Shown: piece after piece, positions 17,296 to 26,568 of the stretch
Position numbering within the stretch: the first letter of the stretch is position 1
How the letters are laid out: each line of letters opens with the position of its first letter
From: Enteroscipio rubneri
GTDB lineage: Bacteria; Actinomycetota; Coriobacteriia; Coriobacteriales; Eggerthellaceae
Reading direction: 5' to 3'
NCBI RefSeq assembly: GCF_002899715.1
Contig: NZ_PPEK01000003.1
Span: 1-64,000 of the forward strand
DNA: 64,000 bases
The notes under the pieces: generated by a model
Told to the model about the DNA's origin: nothing
Seen by the model: the letters and a program-made list of their open reading frames with translations, nothing else
Database searches by the model: none
Position numbers and translations under genes: made by a program

Positions 17296-17640
17296 ATGCA
17301 AGACTCACCGAGGACGGCGAAGCGGCGTGCCCGCGAGAAGCGCACCATCTCCCAGATGGTGGCGCTGTATTGCGCAGGCAACCATGATGGGAACGCGCGC
17401 AGCGAGCTCGCGCACTGTGGCGAGGCCGTATGCCCTGCCTGTGCAGACGTGGACGCCTATGCTGTGTTGCGCACAGAACGATGTCGCCGCATGGAGGCCA
17501 AGACTTCTTGCGAGAAGTGTGGCAACCACTGCTATACGACCGACAAGCGCGATGAGATTTGCGCCGTCATGCGCTATGCGGGTCCGCGCATGCTCGGGAA
17601 GCATCCCGTGGCAGCGGTTCGCCATCTCCTGGGCCGGTAG
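17296..17640 (+). CDS. YgbA-like (nitrous oxide-stimulated promoter family) protein
   Basis: 114 residues (117 from the in-frame ATG 17287). The sequence fits the YgbA_NO family: REKRTISQMVALYC, then cysteine pairs in CPAC and CEKCGNHCY, then RYAGPRMLGKHPVAAVRHLL. In enterobacteria ygbA is induced by nitric oxide through NsrR; its function is not firmly settled. The cysteines suggest a metal site. There is no ribosome binding site, but a -10 hexamer lies right before the start, so a leaderless message is likely. It is divergent from the MFS gene. Confidence 0.82.
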   Translation: MQDSPRTAKRRAREKRTISQMVALYCAGNHDGNARSELAHCGEAVCPACADVDAYAVLRTERCRRMEAKTSCEKCGNHCYTTDKRDEICAVMRYAGPRMLGKHPVAAVRHLLGR

Positions 17641-17811
17641 AAGCTGGCGGCGTTGTCGAGACGCGCGCTCGTGGTTCGTGTTCCACTTGTCGGGCCGCGT
17701 GCAGATCGGCGTCGCTCGTTCGCCATGCGACTCGCTCGCTAAGGCGCCGACCGGATCGAAATCCGCTTTCCGAACGTATCCGTCCGCGCTGCGCGCCGTG
17801 CCTATTCGGGG

Positions 17812-17817
17812 TACAAT
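17812..17817 (+). promoter_or_regulatory. -10 element (TACAAT) of the EIIC-EAL gene
   Basis: TACAAT 64 bases before the start at 17882. There is no recognisable -35. The rest of the 241-base gap (17641-17881) shows nothing else. Confidence 0.4.
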
Positions 17818-17881
17818 GGTTGCCGAAGGCTATCGGTGCAGGTTTTGACCGAGAGCGGAACGAGGTGACGGAAGGGCGGGC

Positions 17882-20023
17882 ATGCTCGACAAGGTGTACG
17901 CGCAGTTCGCGCGTTTGGAAGGGGTCATGGCGTTCCAGGCCATCCGCCAGGGCCTCATCCTCACCATTCCGGTGCTGCTCGTGGGTTCGTTCTGCCTCAT
18001 CCTGCTGAATCTCCCGCTCGAACCGTACCAAGAACTGCTCGGCAGTGCACCGCAGGTCGAGGGCCTGCTCCACCTTGTTTACGATGCCACGATGGGCATA
18101 TTCTCGCTCTACGTAGCCGTGGCTGTGGCATTGCGCTACGCGAACGCCTACGCCGAGCGCTTCGGCGCGTTTTTCATTCAGGGAGCTCCATTCGCCGCGC
18201 TCGCGGCCTACCTCATGTCGGTGGGCTTTGGCACGGCGGGGTTCGATCTGGTCGTTCTCAGCACCCGTTCGCTGTTCATCGCCATCGTGTGCGGGCTTGG
18301 ATCGTCGGTTCTGTACTGTCGCCTCGTGAACCTCCGACGTGCGCCGCGGCTCTACGGCGACAGCATCGACAACGTTTTCAACCAGGCCGTCACGGGGCTG
18401 TTCCCCATCGCCGTGGTGATTGCGCTATTCAGCCTGGTGAACGTCGGTGCGACGGCGCTCACTGGGGCGAGCTGCGTGGAGGAGGCGTTCTTCTGGGGAG
18501 TGAGCGCGCTTTTCCCGCTGGCTACGGCCACCCTCGGCAGCGGCCTGCTCTATTTGTTCATGAACAACGTCATGTGGTTCTTCGGCATTCACGGGGGCAA
18601 CATGCTCGACGGCGTGGCGCAGAGCGTGTTCGTGCCGGACACGGCGGCCAATGCTGCTGCGCTCGCAGTTGGCGGCGAGCCTGTGCAGATCGTGACGAAG
18701 ACATTCCTTGACGTATTCGCTTCGATCGGAGGGGCGGGCGCGCTCCTGTCGCTGCTCATCGCCATGCTCGTTTTCGGGAGGCGGCGAAGCGCACGGCGCC
18801 TGTCAGCATTTGCCGCGATTCCCATGTGCTTCAATATCTCGGAGATCATGTTATTCGGTCTGCCGGTGGTGTGGAATCCGGCGCTGTTCGTGCCGTTCAT
18901 CATCGTGCCGATGGTGAACCTTGTCGTGGCATATGCGGCGACTGCGACGGGTCTCGTTCCGCCCGTTATGGTGGACGTGTCGTGGACGACTCCGCCGCTC
19001 GTCGGGGGCTATGTGGCCACGGGTTCGCCTGCGGGAGCCGTGCTGCAGCTCGTCTGCATCGCGCTGGGAGCAGTGCTCTACCTGCCATTCCTACGTCGTT
19101 ACGAGCGGCTGGCCGACGACCGGGCGCGAGTGGAATACGCGTCGCTGCTCGCGTCGTTCCAAGAGGATGAACGCGCCGGGCGCGAGCGCGCGCTCGTCGC
19201 GGCTCCGGGCGCCTTGGGAGGAGTGGCCCGTTCGCTTTCGGAGGACGTGCGCCGTGCGGTGGCCGAGCGCACCTTCGAGCTGCGCTACCAGCCCCAGTTC
19301 GACGCGACGGGGCGCTCAACAGGGGCCGAGGCGCTGCTGCGCCTTGAACACCCCGTGTACGGCATGCTGTATCCGCCGCTCGTTATCGAGCTAGCGAAGG
19401 AGGCAGGCGTCGTCAACCGGCTGGAACGCGCCGTATTCGAGCGGGCGATCGAAGATGCGCGGGTTTTGGAGGCTCTCGCGCATGCGGGGGAGCTCGACTT
19501 CGGCTTTCGCGTGAGCGTGAACGCCACGGCCTCGATGCTGCAGGACGAGGCGGCGGTCGGGTTCATGATCGACGCTTTTCGTGCGAGCGGTCTCGATGCG
19601 GGGCGTGTGGTGGTGGAGGCCACCGAGCGTGAGGCACTGCGCTGGGACGAGGGCGCGCACGACCTTCTGCGGCGCGTGGCGGATGCCGGCATGCCGCTCG
19701 CAATCGACGACTTCTCTATGGGGCGAACGTCGTTCCAGTATCTTGAGACAAGCGTGTTCAGCGTGGTGAAGCTTGACGGAACCATCGCGAAAGGCGTCAT
19801 GGAGAACGAGCGCTACGCCGAGATCGTTTCGTCCATCGCCGATCTCTCCGAGCAGCTGGGTTTCTCCGTCCTGGCCGAGTACGTGGAGACGGCCGAGCAG
19901 CGCGATGTGCTGAAGATGCTCGGCTGCACGTATTTCCAGGGCTACCTGTACGCCCCCGCGCTGCCCCTCGATGAAATGGTGGAGCGGGCTCGCTTGCGTG
20001 ACGGTGCTCCGCCGTCTGAATAA
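17882..20023 (+). CDS. PTS EIIC-like membrane domain fused to an EAL (cyclic-di-GMP phosphodiesterase) domain
   Basis: 713 residues. Residues 1 to about 405 form a polytopic domain resembling lactose/cellobiose-type PTS EIIC: an NNVMWFFGIHGGNMLDG block (His in the GIHG-like position), ISEIMLFGLPVVWNP, and VDVSWTTPPLVGGYVATGSP. Residues about 460-705 form an EAL domain: AEALLR (E near 482), the Asn of VSVNATA, VVEATE, AIDDFSMG (DDFG-like, near 607), VKLDG, AEYVET (usually AEGVET) and YFQGYLY. The metal and catalytic residues appear kept, so c-di-GMP hydrolysis is plausible. There is no EIIA or EIIB here or nearby. The EIIC part may act as a sugar sensor. GGAAGGG precedes ATG 17882. Confidence 0.88.
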   Translation: MLDKVYAQFARLEGVMAFQAIRQGLILTIPVLLVGSFCLILLNLPLEPYQELLGSAPQVEGLLHLVYDATMGIFSLYVAVAVALRYANAYAERFGAFFIQGAPFAALAAYLMSVGFGTAGFDLVVLSTRSLFIAIVCGLGSSVLYCRLVNLRRAPRLYGDSIDNVFNQAVTGLFPIAVVIALFSLVNVGATALTGASCVEEAFFWGVSALFPLATATLGSGLLYLFMNNVMWFFGIHGGNMLDGVAQSVFVPDTAANAAALAVGGEPVQIVTKTFLDVFASIGGAGALLSLLIAMLVFGRRRSARRLSAFAAIPMCFNISEIMLFGLPVVWNPALFVPFIIVPMVNLVVAYAATATGLVPPVMVDVSWTTPPLVGGYVATGSPAGAVLQLVCIALGAVLYLPFLRRYERLADDRARVEYASLLASFQEDERAGRERALVAAPGALGGVARSLSEDVRRAVAERTFELRYQPQFDATGRSTGAEALLRLEHPVYGMLYPPLVIELAKEAGVVNRLERAVFERAIEDARVLEALAHAGELDFGFRVSVNATASMLQDEAAVGFMIDAFRASGLDAGRVVVEATEREALRWDEGAHDLLRRVADAGMPLAIDDFSMGRTSFQYLETSVFSVVKLDGTIAKGVMENERYAEIVSSIADLSEQLGFSVLAEYVETAEQRDVLKMLGCTYFQGYLYAPALPLDEMVERARLRDGAPPSE

Positions 20024-20104
20024 AGGGCGCGCTGTACATAAGCCGAAGCATCCCGCGCAATCTGCCATCGAACGAATTGTGCGCATCGTTTGAACGCTCG
20101 GACA

Positions 20105-20118
20105 CGAACGGATGTTTT
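20105..20118. promoter_or_regulatory. Possible LexA (SOS) box upstream of uvrA
   Basis: CGAAC-GGAT-GTTTT: the left half-site matches the Gram-positive LexA consensus CGAAC-N4-GTTCG and the right half keeps GTT. It lies about 26 bases upstream of a TAGAAT -10. Confidence 0.35.
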
Positions 20119-20143
20119 CGCGGGCTCTTTCCGCTCGCTGCGC

Positions 20144-20149
20144 TAGAAT
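20144..20149 (+). promoter_or_regulatory. -10 element (TAGAAT) of uvrA
   Basis: TAGAAT 116 bases before the uvrA start. No obvious -35, consistent with a regulated promoter. Confidence 0.45.
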
Positions 20150-20264
20150 GGACGATTGCACGGAAATGATAGTTTCCCGGTAGCCTAATTTGCGACCATC
20201 GGCGCGCAGCGCTGTAGGCGCGGCGCCGGTAGCAGATGCGCGAAGAGAAAGAGCGATAAGCCAC

Positions 20265-23141
20265 ATGGGACAGAATGCCATCGTCATCAAGGGTGCCCGC
20301 GAGCACAACCTCAAGGACATCGACCTCATCATCCCGCGCGACGAGCTCGTGGTCATCACGGGTCTGTCAGGCAGCGGCAAGTCGAGCCTCGCGTTCGACA
20401 CGATGTACGCCGAGGGCCAGCGCCGCTACGTGGAGAGCCTCTCCAGTTACGCGCGCATGTTCTTGGGGCAGATGAGCAAGCCCGACCTGGATAGCATCGA
20501 CGGCCTGTCACCGGCCGTGTCCATCGACCAGAAGACCACGTCGAAGAACCCGCGTTCCACCGTGGGCACCACCACCGAAATATACGACTATCTGCGCCTG
20601 CTGTTCGCTCGCGTGGGCGTGCCTCACTGTCCTGAGTGCGGGCGCGTCATTCGCAAGCAGACCACCGACCAGGTGACCGACGAGATACTGGCGCTCGCTC
20701 CCGATGCGAAGGCCATCATCATGGCCCCGGTCGTCACCGGACGCAAGGGCGAGTTCACGAAGCTGTTCGCCGACCTGCAGAAGGAGGGCTTCAGCCGCGT
20801 GCGCATCGACGGCGAGATCGTGAAGCTCGAGGCCGAGCCGCTCACGCTCAACAAGAAGATCAAGCACTTCATCGACGTGGTGGTGGACCGCGTGCAGCTG
20901 AAGGAGAGCGCCATGAGCCGCATTGCCGAGGCGGTGGAGCTGGCCACGAAGCTGGCCGACGGGCGCGTGCTCGTGCAGGTGCTCGGTGAGGACGGGCAGC
21001 CGCTCGGCGAGGGCGGCGGCAAGTCGAGCGGCGCCACGGGTGGCCTCGGCGCCGGCGAGCATATCTTCTCGCTCGCGCTGGCGTGCCCCGAGCACGGCCA
21101 TTCCATGGACGAGCTGCAGCCGCGCGACTTCTCGTTTAACGCCCCCTACGGCGCCTGCCCGGACTGTCTCGGCATCGGCAGCCGCGAGGAGGTGGACCCC
21201 TCGCTCGTGGTGCCCGACCCCTCGCTCACGCTGGCCGAGGGCGCCATCGCGCCGTTCAAGACGGGCAACTACTACCCGCAGGTGCTGCGCGCCGTGGCCA
21301 AGCACATGGGCACCGACGAAAATACGCCGTGGGAAGATATGCCGAAAAAGGCGCAGGATGCGCTGCTCTTCGGCCTCGGCAACGATAAGGTGCGCGTGGA
21401 CTACGTGACCGTGGACGGCCGCGAGACGTACTGGTACATCGAGTGGGAGGGCGCGCTCGCTGCCGTGCAGCGCCGCTACCAGGAAGCCCAGTCCGACAAC
21501 CAGCGCGAGAAGCTGTCGGAGTATTTCGCTATCGTGCCGTGTCAGACGTGCGGTGGCAAGCGCCTCAAGCCGGAGATCCTGGCCGTGACGGTGGGCGGCA
21601 AGTCCATCCACGATGTGACCGAGATGAGCGCGGCCGACTCGCTCGACTACTTCGAGGGCTTGGCCTTTCACGGCTCCGAGGAGCATATCGCCGGTCCTAT
21701 CGTGAAGGAGATCAAGGCGCGCCTGCGCTTCCTGGTGGACGTGGGCTTGGACTACCTCACGCTCGAGCGGGCCACGGCCACGCTCTCGGGCGGCGAGGCG
21801 CAGCGCATCCGCCTGGCCACGCAGATCGGCGCGGGCCTTATGGGCGTGCTCTACATCCTGGACGAGCCATCCATCGGCCTGCACCAGCGCGACAACGAGC
21901 GGCTTATCGCCACGCTGGAGCGCCTGCGCGATTTGGGTAACACCGTCATCGTGGTGGAGCACGACGAGGACACCATCCGCAGCGCCGACTACGTCATCGA
22001 CATGGGCCCGGGCGCGGGCGAGCACGGCGGCGAGGTGGTGGCGGCCGGCAAGCCCGACGAGATCGTGAGGTTCGAGGGCTCGCTCACGGCCGACTACCTT
22101 TCGGGCCGCCGCACCATCCCCGTCCCGGAGAAGCGCCGCAAACTGCGACGCGGGTCGCTCAAGCTCACGGGCGCCTCGGAGAACAACCTGAAGAACCTGA
22201 CGCTGGAGGTTCCCTTCGGCACGCTCACCGTGGTCACGGGCGTGTCGGGCTCGGGCAAGAGCTCGCTGGTCACCGACACGCTGGCACCGGCGCTCGCGAA
22301 CCGCGTGAACCATGCGCATCGCCGCTCCGGCACGTACAAGAAGATCACCGGCCTGGACAAGATCGACAAGGTCATCAACATCGACCAGAGCCCCATCGGG
22401 CGCACGCCGCGCTCGAACCCGGCCACCTACATAGGCCTCTGGGACGACATCCGGGCGCTGTTCGCCAGCACGCAGGAGTCGAAGGCGCGCGGCTACGGGC
22501 CGGGGCGCTTCTCCTTCAACGTGAACGGCGGCCGCTGCGAGGCCTGCAAGGGCGACGGCCAGATCAAGATCGAGATGCACTTCCTGCCCGACATCTACGT
22601 GCCCTGCGAGGTGTGCGGCGGCGCGCGCTACAACCGCGAGACGCTGCAGGTCACGTACCGCGGCAAGAACATCGCCGAGGTGCTGGACATGACCGTGGAC
22701 GACGCGCTGGCCTTCTTCGAGAATATCCCCGGCATCAAGCGCAAGCTGCAGACGCTGCACGACGTGGGTCTGGGCTACATCCGCCTGGGGCAGCCCGCCA
22801 CCACGCTCTCGGGCGGCGAGGCGCAGCGCGTGAAGCTGTCGAGCGAGCTGCAGCGCCGCCAGACCGGCAAGACGTTCTACATCCTGGACGAGCCCACCAC
22901 CGGCCTGCACTTCGAGGACGTGCGCCAGCTCTTGGAGGTGCTGGAGCGCCTCGTGGACGCCGGCAACACGGTTCTCGTCATCGAGCACAACCTGGACGTC
23001 ATCAAGTGCGCCGACCGCATCATCGACCTGGGACCCGAGGGCGGCGACCGCGGCGGCACCATCGTGGCCCAGGGCACCCCCGAGGAAGTGGCCGAGGTCG
23101 AGGGCAGCTACACCGGCCAGTTCGTGAAGCGCATGCTATAG
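20265..23141 (+). CDS. uvrA: UvrABC excinuclease subunit A
   Basis: 958 residues from ATG 20265, full length. UvrA is the ATPase dimer that recognises bulky DNA lesions and loads UvrB. Domains in order: first ATP site GLSGSGKSS (about 32-40), a zinc module [33 protein letters not shown], the second ATP site GVSGSGKSS, the second zinc module with CEACKGDG and CEVCGG, a second [11 protein letters not shown], and [13 protein letters not shown]. Codon choice is strongly GC-biased, as in highly expressed genes. A possible LexA box and TAGAAT -10 lie upstream. The long antisense frame across it is a coding shadow. A second uvrA-like gene lies at the right edge of the window. Confidence 0.98.
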   Translation: MGQNAIVIKGAREHNLKDIDLIIPRDELVVITGLSGSGKSSLAFDTMYAEGQRRYVESLSSYARMFLGQMSKPDLDSIDGLSPAVSIDQKTTSKNPRSTVGTTTEIYDYLRLLFARVGVPHCPECGRVIRKQTTDQVTDEILALAPDAKAIIMAPVVTGRKGEFTKLFADLQKEGFSRVRIDGEIVKLEAEPLTLNKKIKHFIDVVVDRVQLKESAMSRIAEAVELATKLADGRVLVQVLGEDGQPLGEGGGKSSGATGGLGAGEHIFSLALACPEHGHSMDELQPRDFSFNAPYGACPDCLGIGSREEVDPSLVVPDPSLTLAEGAIAPFKTGNYYPQVLRAVAKHMGTDENTPWEDMPKKAQDALLFGLGNDKVRVDYVTVDGRETYWYIEWEGALAAVQRRYQEAQSDNQREKLSEYFAIVPCQTCGGKRLKPEILAVTVGGKSIHDVTEMSAADSLDYFEGLAFHGSEEHIAGPIVKEIKARLRFLVDVGLDYLTLERATATLSGGEAQRIRLATQIGAGLMGVLYILDEPSIGLHQRDNERLIATLERLRDLGNTVIVVEHDEDTIRSADYVIDMGPGAGEHGGEVVAAGKPDEIVRFEGSLTADYLSGRRTIPVPEKRRKLRRGSLKLTGASENNLKNLTLEVPFGTLTVVTGVSGSGKSSLVTDTLAPALANRVNHAHRRSGTYKKITGLDKIDKVINIDQSPIGRTPRSNPATYIGLWDDIRALFASTQESKARGYGPGRFSFNVNGGRCEACKGDGQIKIEMHFLPDIYVPCEVCGGARYNRETLQVTYRGKNIAEVLDMTVDDALAFFENIPGIKRKLQTLHDVGLGYIRLGQPATTLSGGEAQRVKLSSELQRRQTGKTFYILDEPTTGLHFEDVRQLLEVLERLVDAGNTVLVIEHNLDVIKCADRIIDLGPEGGDRGGTIVAQGTPEEVAEVEGSYTGQFVKRML

Positions 23142-23304
23142 GCGCGGAAGGCTGCCAAGGGCGCGGGGCGATCGGACTTCGGGAATCGCGCGCTCGGTCT
23201 GGCCGGGGACGATCGCCAGGCCCTGCGCGACGACAGGCGATGCATGCCGCGTGCTCTTTCAAGGCCGGGGGGCTGATCTTTGCCAGATTCTTGAGCAAAA
23301 CCTC

Positions 23305-23332
23305 TTTACCGCGGAGTCGCATCGTGCGACAA
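23305..23332 (+). promoter_or_regulatory. Promoter with embedded palindrome, upstream of the DMT-GNAT gene
   Basis: TTTACC (23305-23310), 16 bases, GACAAT (23327-23332). The palindrome GTCGCA-TCG-TGCGAC (23316-23330) fills the spacer and overlaps the -10, a typical operator position. The rest of the 250-base gap after uvrA shows nothing. Confidence 0.4.
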
Positions 23333-23391
23333 TGCGTCGGCTTTGTTGATGATGAGCGGTTCGTACGCGCGGAGAAGAGGGTTCGGTCAAG

Positions 23392-24990
23392 GTGGCGGAA
23401 ACGGCGATGTCGACGGGAAACCGCCATGTGGCGCGCGGTGTCGTGTGCGCACTCGCGGGAGGCATATGCTGGGGGTTCTCGGGCACGTGCGCCCAGCTGC
23501 TCATGGACGACTACGGGATTCCGGCAACCTGGATCACGTGCGCGCGCATGGTCATCGCAGCCGCCTTCTTCCTTGCTATGACGGCGCTGCGCAACTGGAA
23601 GGGCCTTCTTGCCGTGTTCCGCGATTGGCGGTCGCTCGTCCAGATAGCCGCCTTTGCCATTTTCGGCGTGCTGCTCACCCAGCTGAGTTACCTTTACGCC
23701 ATAGGTTATACGAGCGCCGGCGTGGGCACCACGATCGAGCAGGTGGGGCTTGTGCTCATCATGCTTTACGTATGCCTGCGGTCGCGTCGCATGCCGCGCA
23801 TCCGCGAGGCGCTCGGACTTGTGCTCGCCCTCGGCGGCATGCTCCTCATCGCGACCCAGGGGGATCCGGACACGCTCGCCATTCCGCCTGAAGGGCTCGC
23901 GTGGGGGCTCGTGTCGGCTCTTGCCCTCGCGTTCTACACGCTCATGCCCGTCAAGGTGCTGAAAAAGTGGGGGTCCATGCTGGTTACGGGCCTGGCCATG
24001 CTCTTCGGCGGATCTGCTGCATCGGTCGTGGTGCAGCCGTGGTCGATGCCCGTGGAGCTGACGGGAGGGGCTCTTGCCGCCTTCGTCGCCATCGTACTGG
24101 TTGGAACGCTCGGGGCCTACATGCTCTACCTGCAAGGGATCAACGATGCAGGGCCGGTGAAGGCGAGCCTTTTGTGCTGCGTGGAGCCCGTATCGGCGAT
24201 GGTGCTTGCCCTTGTCTGGCTGCAGACACCCGTATCGGTGTGGGATCTTGCAGGCTGCGCGTTCATTGTGGCGATGATCTTCCTGGTCACCGAGCGAGAA
24301 CCGAAGCCGACGTCGGAAGCGACGGCAGTCGATGCGCTTCCAGGATCGGGTGCGGTCTACGACGATCCGCCGCTGTTCGCGGGCCGTGCTTCGGTGCTCG
24401 GCTACTACACGTCGCGTCCAGCGGTGCGCGAGGACTTCGAGCGGGTGGCGAGCTTGATCGACGTTGGGCATGAGACGTTCGCCGCGCTTGGTATCGATGA
24501 GGGGCGCAACAAGAAATATCCTTCATCAAGGCGCCTCATGCACAGCATCAAGAATGGTACGACCCACGTTGTGGAGGACGGTGACGGCCGCTTGATAGCC
24601 GTGTTCGCCGTCTCGTTCTCTCCCGACAAAAACTACGCTCGCGGTATTGAAGGCGGTGCCTGGCTCACCGATACGAACGCCGTGCCGCAGCCCTATGCCG
24701 AGTTGCATTGGGTATCGGTGGACTACCGGGCACGCCGCCGCGGCGTGGGCATGTTCATACTAGACAAAGCCGACCAGATCGCGCGAGCGGGCGGCCGGTC
24801 GAGCATTCGCGCCGACGTGTACGAGCCCAATGCGCCCATGCAGAAGCTGCTCGAAAAGCACGGGTATCGGCGCTGCGGCATCGTGGCGATCCGCGATGTG
24901 CTGGGACGCGAAAAGCGGCGCGTCGGGTACGAGAGGCTGCTGCGCACGCGCTCGCGCGGCGCAGCGGGATCGGAAGAAGAAAGCGAGTAG
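23392..24990 (+). CDS. DMT-superfamily (EamA) transporter fused to a GNAT acetyltransferase
   Basis: 532 residues. Residues about 12-305 carry ten hydrophobic helices in two EamA repeats: CALAGGICWGFSGTCAQLL opens the first and GLAWGLVSALALAFYTLMPV the second. After a hydrophilic linker (about 306-335), residues about 340-520 form a GNAT domain with the acetyl-CoA region VDYRARRRGVGMFILDKAD and LLEKHGYRRCGI. The stop-free fusion and the very similar GNAT gene directly downstream argue against an assembly artefact. The transporter may export a small amine, amino acid or metabolite that the GNAT half acetylates (inference). Start GTG 23392 follows a weak binding site; ATG 23407 is an alternative. 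Confidence 0.85.
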   Translation: MAETAMSTGNRHVARGVVCALAGGICWGFSGTCAQLLMDDYGIPATWITCARMVIAAAFFLAMTALRNWKGLLAVFRDWRSLVQIAAFAIFGVLLTQLSYLYAIGYTSAGVGTTIEQVGLVLIMLYVCLRSRRMPRIREALGLVLALGGMLLIATQGDPDTLAIPPEGLAWGLVSALALAFYTLMPVKVLKKWGSMLVTGLAMLFGGSAASVVVQPWSMPVELTGGALAAFVAIVLVGTLGAYMLYLQGINDAGPVKASLLCCVEPVSAMVLALVWLQTPVSVWDLAGCAFIVAMIFLVTEREPKPTSEATAVDALPGSGAVYDDPPLFAGRASVLGYYTSRPAVREDFERVASLIDVGHETFAALGIDEGRNKKYPSSRRLMHSIKNGTTHVVEDGDGRLIAVFAVSFSPDKNYARGIEGGAWLTDTNAVPQPYAELHWVSVDYRARRRGVGMFILDKADQIARAGGRSSIRADVYEPNAPMQKLLEKHGYRRCGIVAIRDVLGREKRRVGYERLLRTRSRGAAGSEEESE

Positions 24991-24992
24991 CA

Positions 24993-25520
24993 GTGCACTT
25001 TCGCAGAGCGAGGGCAAACGATATCGAGCGCATCATGGACATCATTGAAGACGGCCGCCGGGCGCTGGGCGCGCTCGGCATCGACCAATGGCAGGGATGC
25101 TACCCTCATCGCGCAGCGATCGAGGGCGACGTCGCCTGCGGCGAATCCTATGTCGTGGAGGAATCCGGACGTGTGCTGGCTACCGCCATGATCGGGCTTT
25201 CCGGCGAGAGCGACTATGATCTGATCGAGGGCGCGTGGCTCACGCGGTTCCGCTCGGATGATCCGGGCTATGCCGTGGTGCATCGCGTGGCGGTGGATGC
25301 CGGCGCTCTTGGCCGAGGTGTCGCGTCTTTCCTGCTGTCCTGCGCTGAAGATGTGTCGCGAGATGGAGGTGTGGCGAGTGTGCGCATCGACACGCATCCC
25401 GGGAACAAGCCTATGCGCCGACTGCTCGAGAAGACGGGTTTTGCGCAGTGCGGGACCATCTACATCGCTCATGCCGAAGGGGGAGTGCCTGAGCGCATTG
25501 CCTACGAGAAGCTTGTGTAG
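24993..25520 (+). CDS. GNAT family N-acetyltransferase, paralogue of the fused domain
   Basis: 175 residues beginning at GTG 24993, two bases after the stop of the fusion gene. The whole length aligns with the GNAT half of the preceding protein. For example, MDIIEDGRRALGALGID here matches SLIDVGHETFAALGID there, and RRLLEKTGFAQCG matches QKLLEKHGYRRCG. The acetyl-CoA loop is VDAGALGRGVASFLL. The pair looks like a tandem duplication in which one copy was fused to, or split from, the transporter. The substrate is unknown; the family contains small-molecule and protein-terminal acetylases. A weak GAAGAAGAAAG precedes the start, suggesting translational coupling. Confidence 0.85.
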   Translation: MHFRRARANDIERIMDIIEDGRRALGALGIDQWQGCYPHRAAIEGDVACGESYVVEESGRVLATAMIGLSGESDYDLIEGAWLTRFRSDDPGYAVVHRVAVDAGALGRGVASFLLSCAEDVSRDGGVASVRIDTHPGNKPMRRLLEKTGFAQCGTIYIAHAEGGVPERIAYEKLV

Positions 25521-25645
25521 GCGTCTGACCTCGCGTTGCCTGCGCTGTTGCAGGATGTGTTGTGCCTGTTCAGATGCGTACCCCAGACTTCCTGTCGATA
25601 TTCTGTCGCTTATGCCGAGGTGCGGCCGGTCTTCCGCCGTGCGAG

Positions 25646-25651
25646 TATAAT
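25646..25651 (+). promoter_or_regulatory. Consensus TATAAT directly before the 25661 start
   Basis: TATAAT with ATG nine bases further on and no Shine-Dalgarno sequence between them, so the message is probably leaderless. Confidence 0.55.
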
Positions 25652-25660
25652 TACGACACT

Positions 25661-26545
25661 ATGGCCACTCTGTCTCATCAGTCGCGAGAAAAAATAGCCT
25701 TGGCGGTGTTCGCCGGGCTCATCGTGCTCAGCCTGTGCGGGTTCGGATGGTACCTGCTCGTCGGTCATTCATGGAACGTCGCCGCGTCCAACATCGACGA
25801 CACGTTCGGCAGCATGGAAGGCTATACCGCCATCGTGTACGATGGCGTTGAGCACCCTGTCGATGCGGATTCCGACGTCGCGCTGCCGGATGCGGATGAC
25901 GAGCCGGCTGCTCCGGGGCTGCTGTCGGCAGGGGGGTCGGACGACGACGCAGGGCATTCAGGTGAAGGATCCGGCGCCGGTTTCGGCTCCACCGTCAATC
26001 CGGCGGCAGGAGCGGGCGCCGCAGACTCGAGGAGTCGTGGTTCCGGGGTCAATGCGGAGGATGCGAAAGCGTCCGAAGGAGGCACGGGGCGCGGAACAGC
26101 CGCAAGCGACCTGTCGGGTACGCACAAGGGCGTCACTGCGGCAGAAGCGAAAGAGAGTTACGAGGAGAAGGGCGCGACGGTATTCTCTCTCGACACCGAC
26201 GACCCGGGCCGGTACGAGGAAGGCGTGATCCTCAAAAAGGGCGCGCATCGCTTCGGCGTGCTCAGCGTCCTCGAGTCGCTGCCTGCCCGCCTCATTGAGC
26301 GGCAGATCGCCTATTTCGCCGAGCATGAAGTCGATTTCATAGTCGTACTGACCTCCGACAAGGAGTATCTCGAAGGTGTCGAGGGCGTCGATATCGCGCT
26401 TTCGATCCACGACGAGGAGCTGTTCGTAATGGGGGAAACCGTGAACGGCACGTTTTTCGTCGATGCTCCCGATGAAGGGTCGGTCGGCGTCATCCTCATC
26501 TCGCCGAGCAACGTTGTTTCCGCAAAGGTTATCGAAGAGCTGTAG
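25661..26545 (+). CDS. Membrane-anchored extracytoplasmic protein with a degenerate phosphoesterase-like domain
   Basis: 294 residues. One N-terminal helix (about 11-33) anchors the protein. Residues about 60-165 are a low-complexity acidic and Gly/Ser/Ala linker. The C-terminal domain (about 170-294) has the order IAYFAEHEVDFIVVLTS, VEGVDIALSIHDEEL, NGTFFVDAPDEGSVGVILI. This recalls the end of 5'-nucleotidase/YkuE-type metallophosphoesterases (VDxIIxGHxH, NGTxIVxAG, VGxIxI), but the metal-binding GHxH motif reads SIHDE, so activity is doubtful. This similarity is by eye. ATG 25661 is chosen over upstream starts because it opens on the anchor helix and follows a TATAAT. Confidence 0.6.
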   Translation: MATLSHQSREKIALAVFAGLIVLSLCGFGWYLLVGHSWNVAASNIDDTFGSMEGYTAIVYDGVEHPVDADSDVALPDADDEPAAPGLLSAGGSDDDAGHSGEGSGAGFGSTVNPAAGAGAADSRSRGSGVNAEDAKASEGGTGRGTAASDLSGTHKGVTAAEAKESYEEKGATVFSLDTDDPGRYEEGVILKKGAHRFGVLSVLESLPARLIERQIAYFAEHEVDFIVVLTSDKEYLEGVEGVDIALSIHDEELFVMGETVNGTFFVDAPDEGSVGVILISPSNVVSAKVIEEL

Positions 26546-26568
26546 CGCGTTCCAAGGAGGATCGGCGC

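Noticed and set aside
17882-20023. A genuine sugar-phosphorylating PTS permease
   Set aside because: No EIIB or EIIA domain is present in the protein or nearby, so transport-coupled phosphorylation is not supported.
20508-22988. 826-codon open frame antisense to uvrA
   Set aside because: GC-rich codon bias in uvrA leaves the opposite strand free of stops. The translation is His/Arg/Leu-rich, has no domain and no plausible start region.
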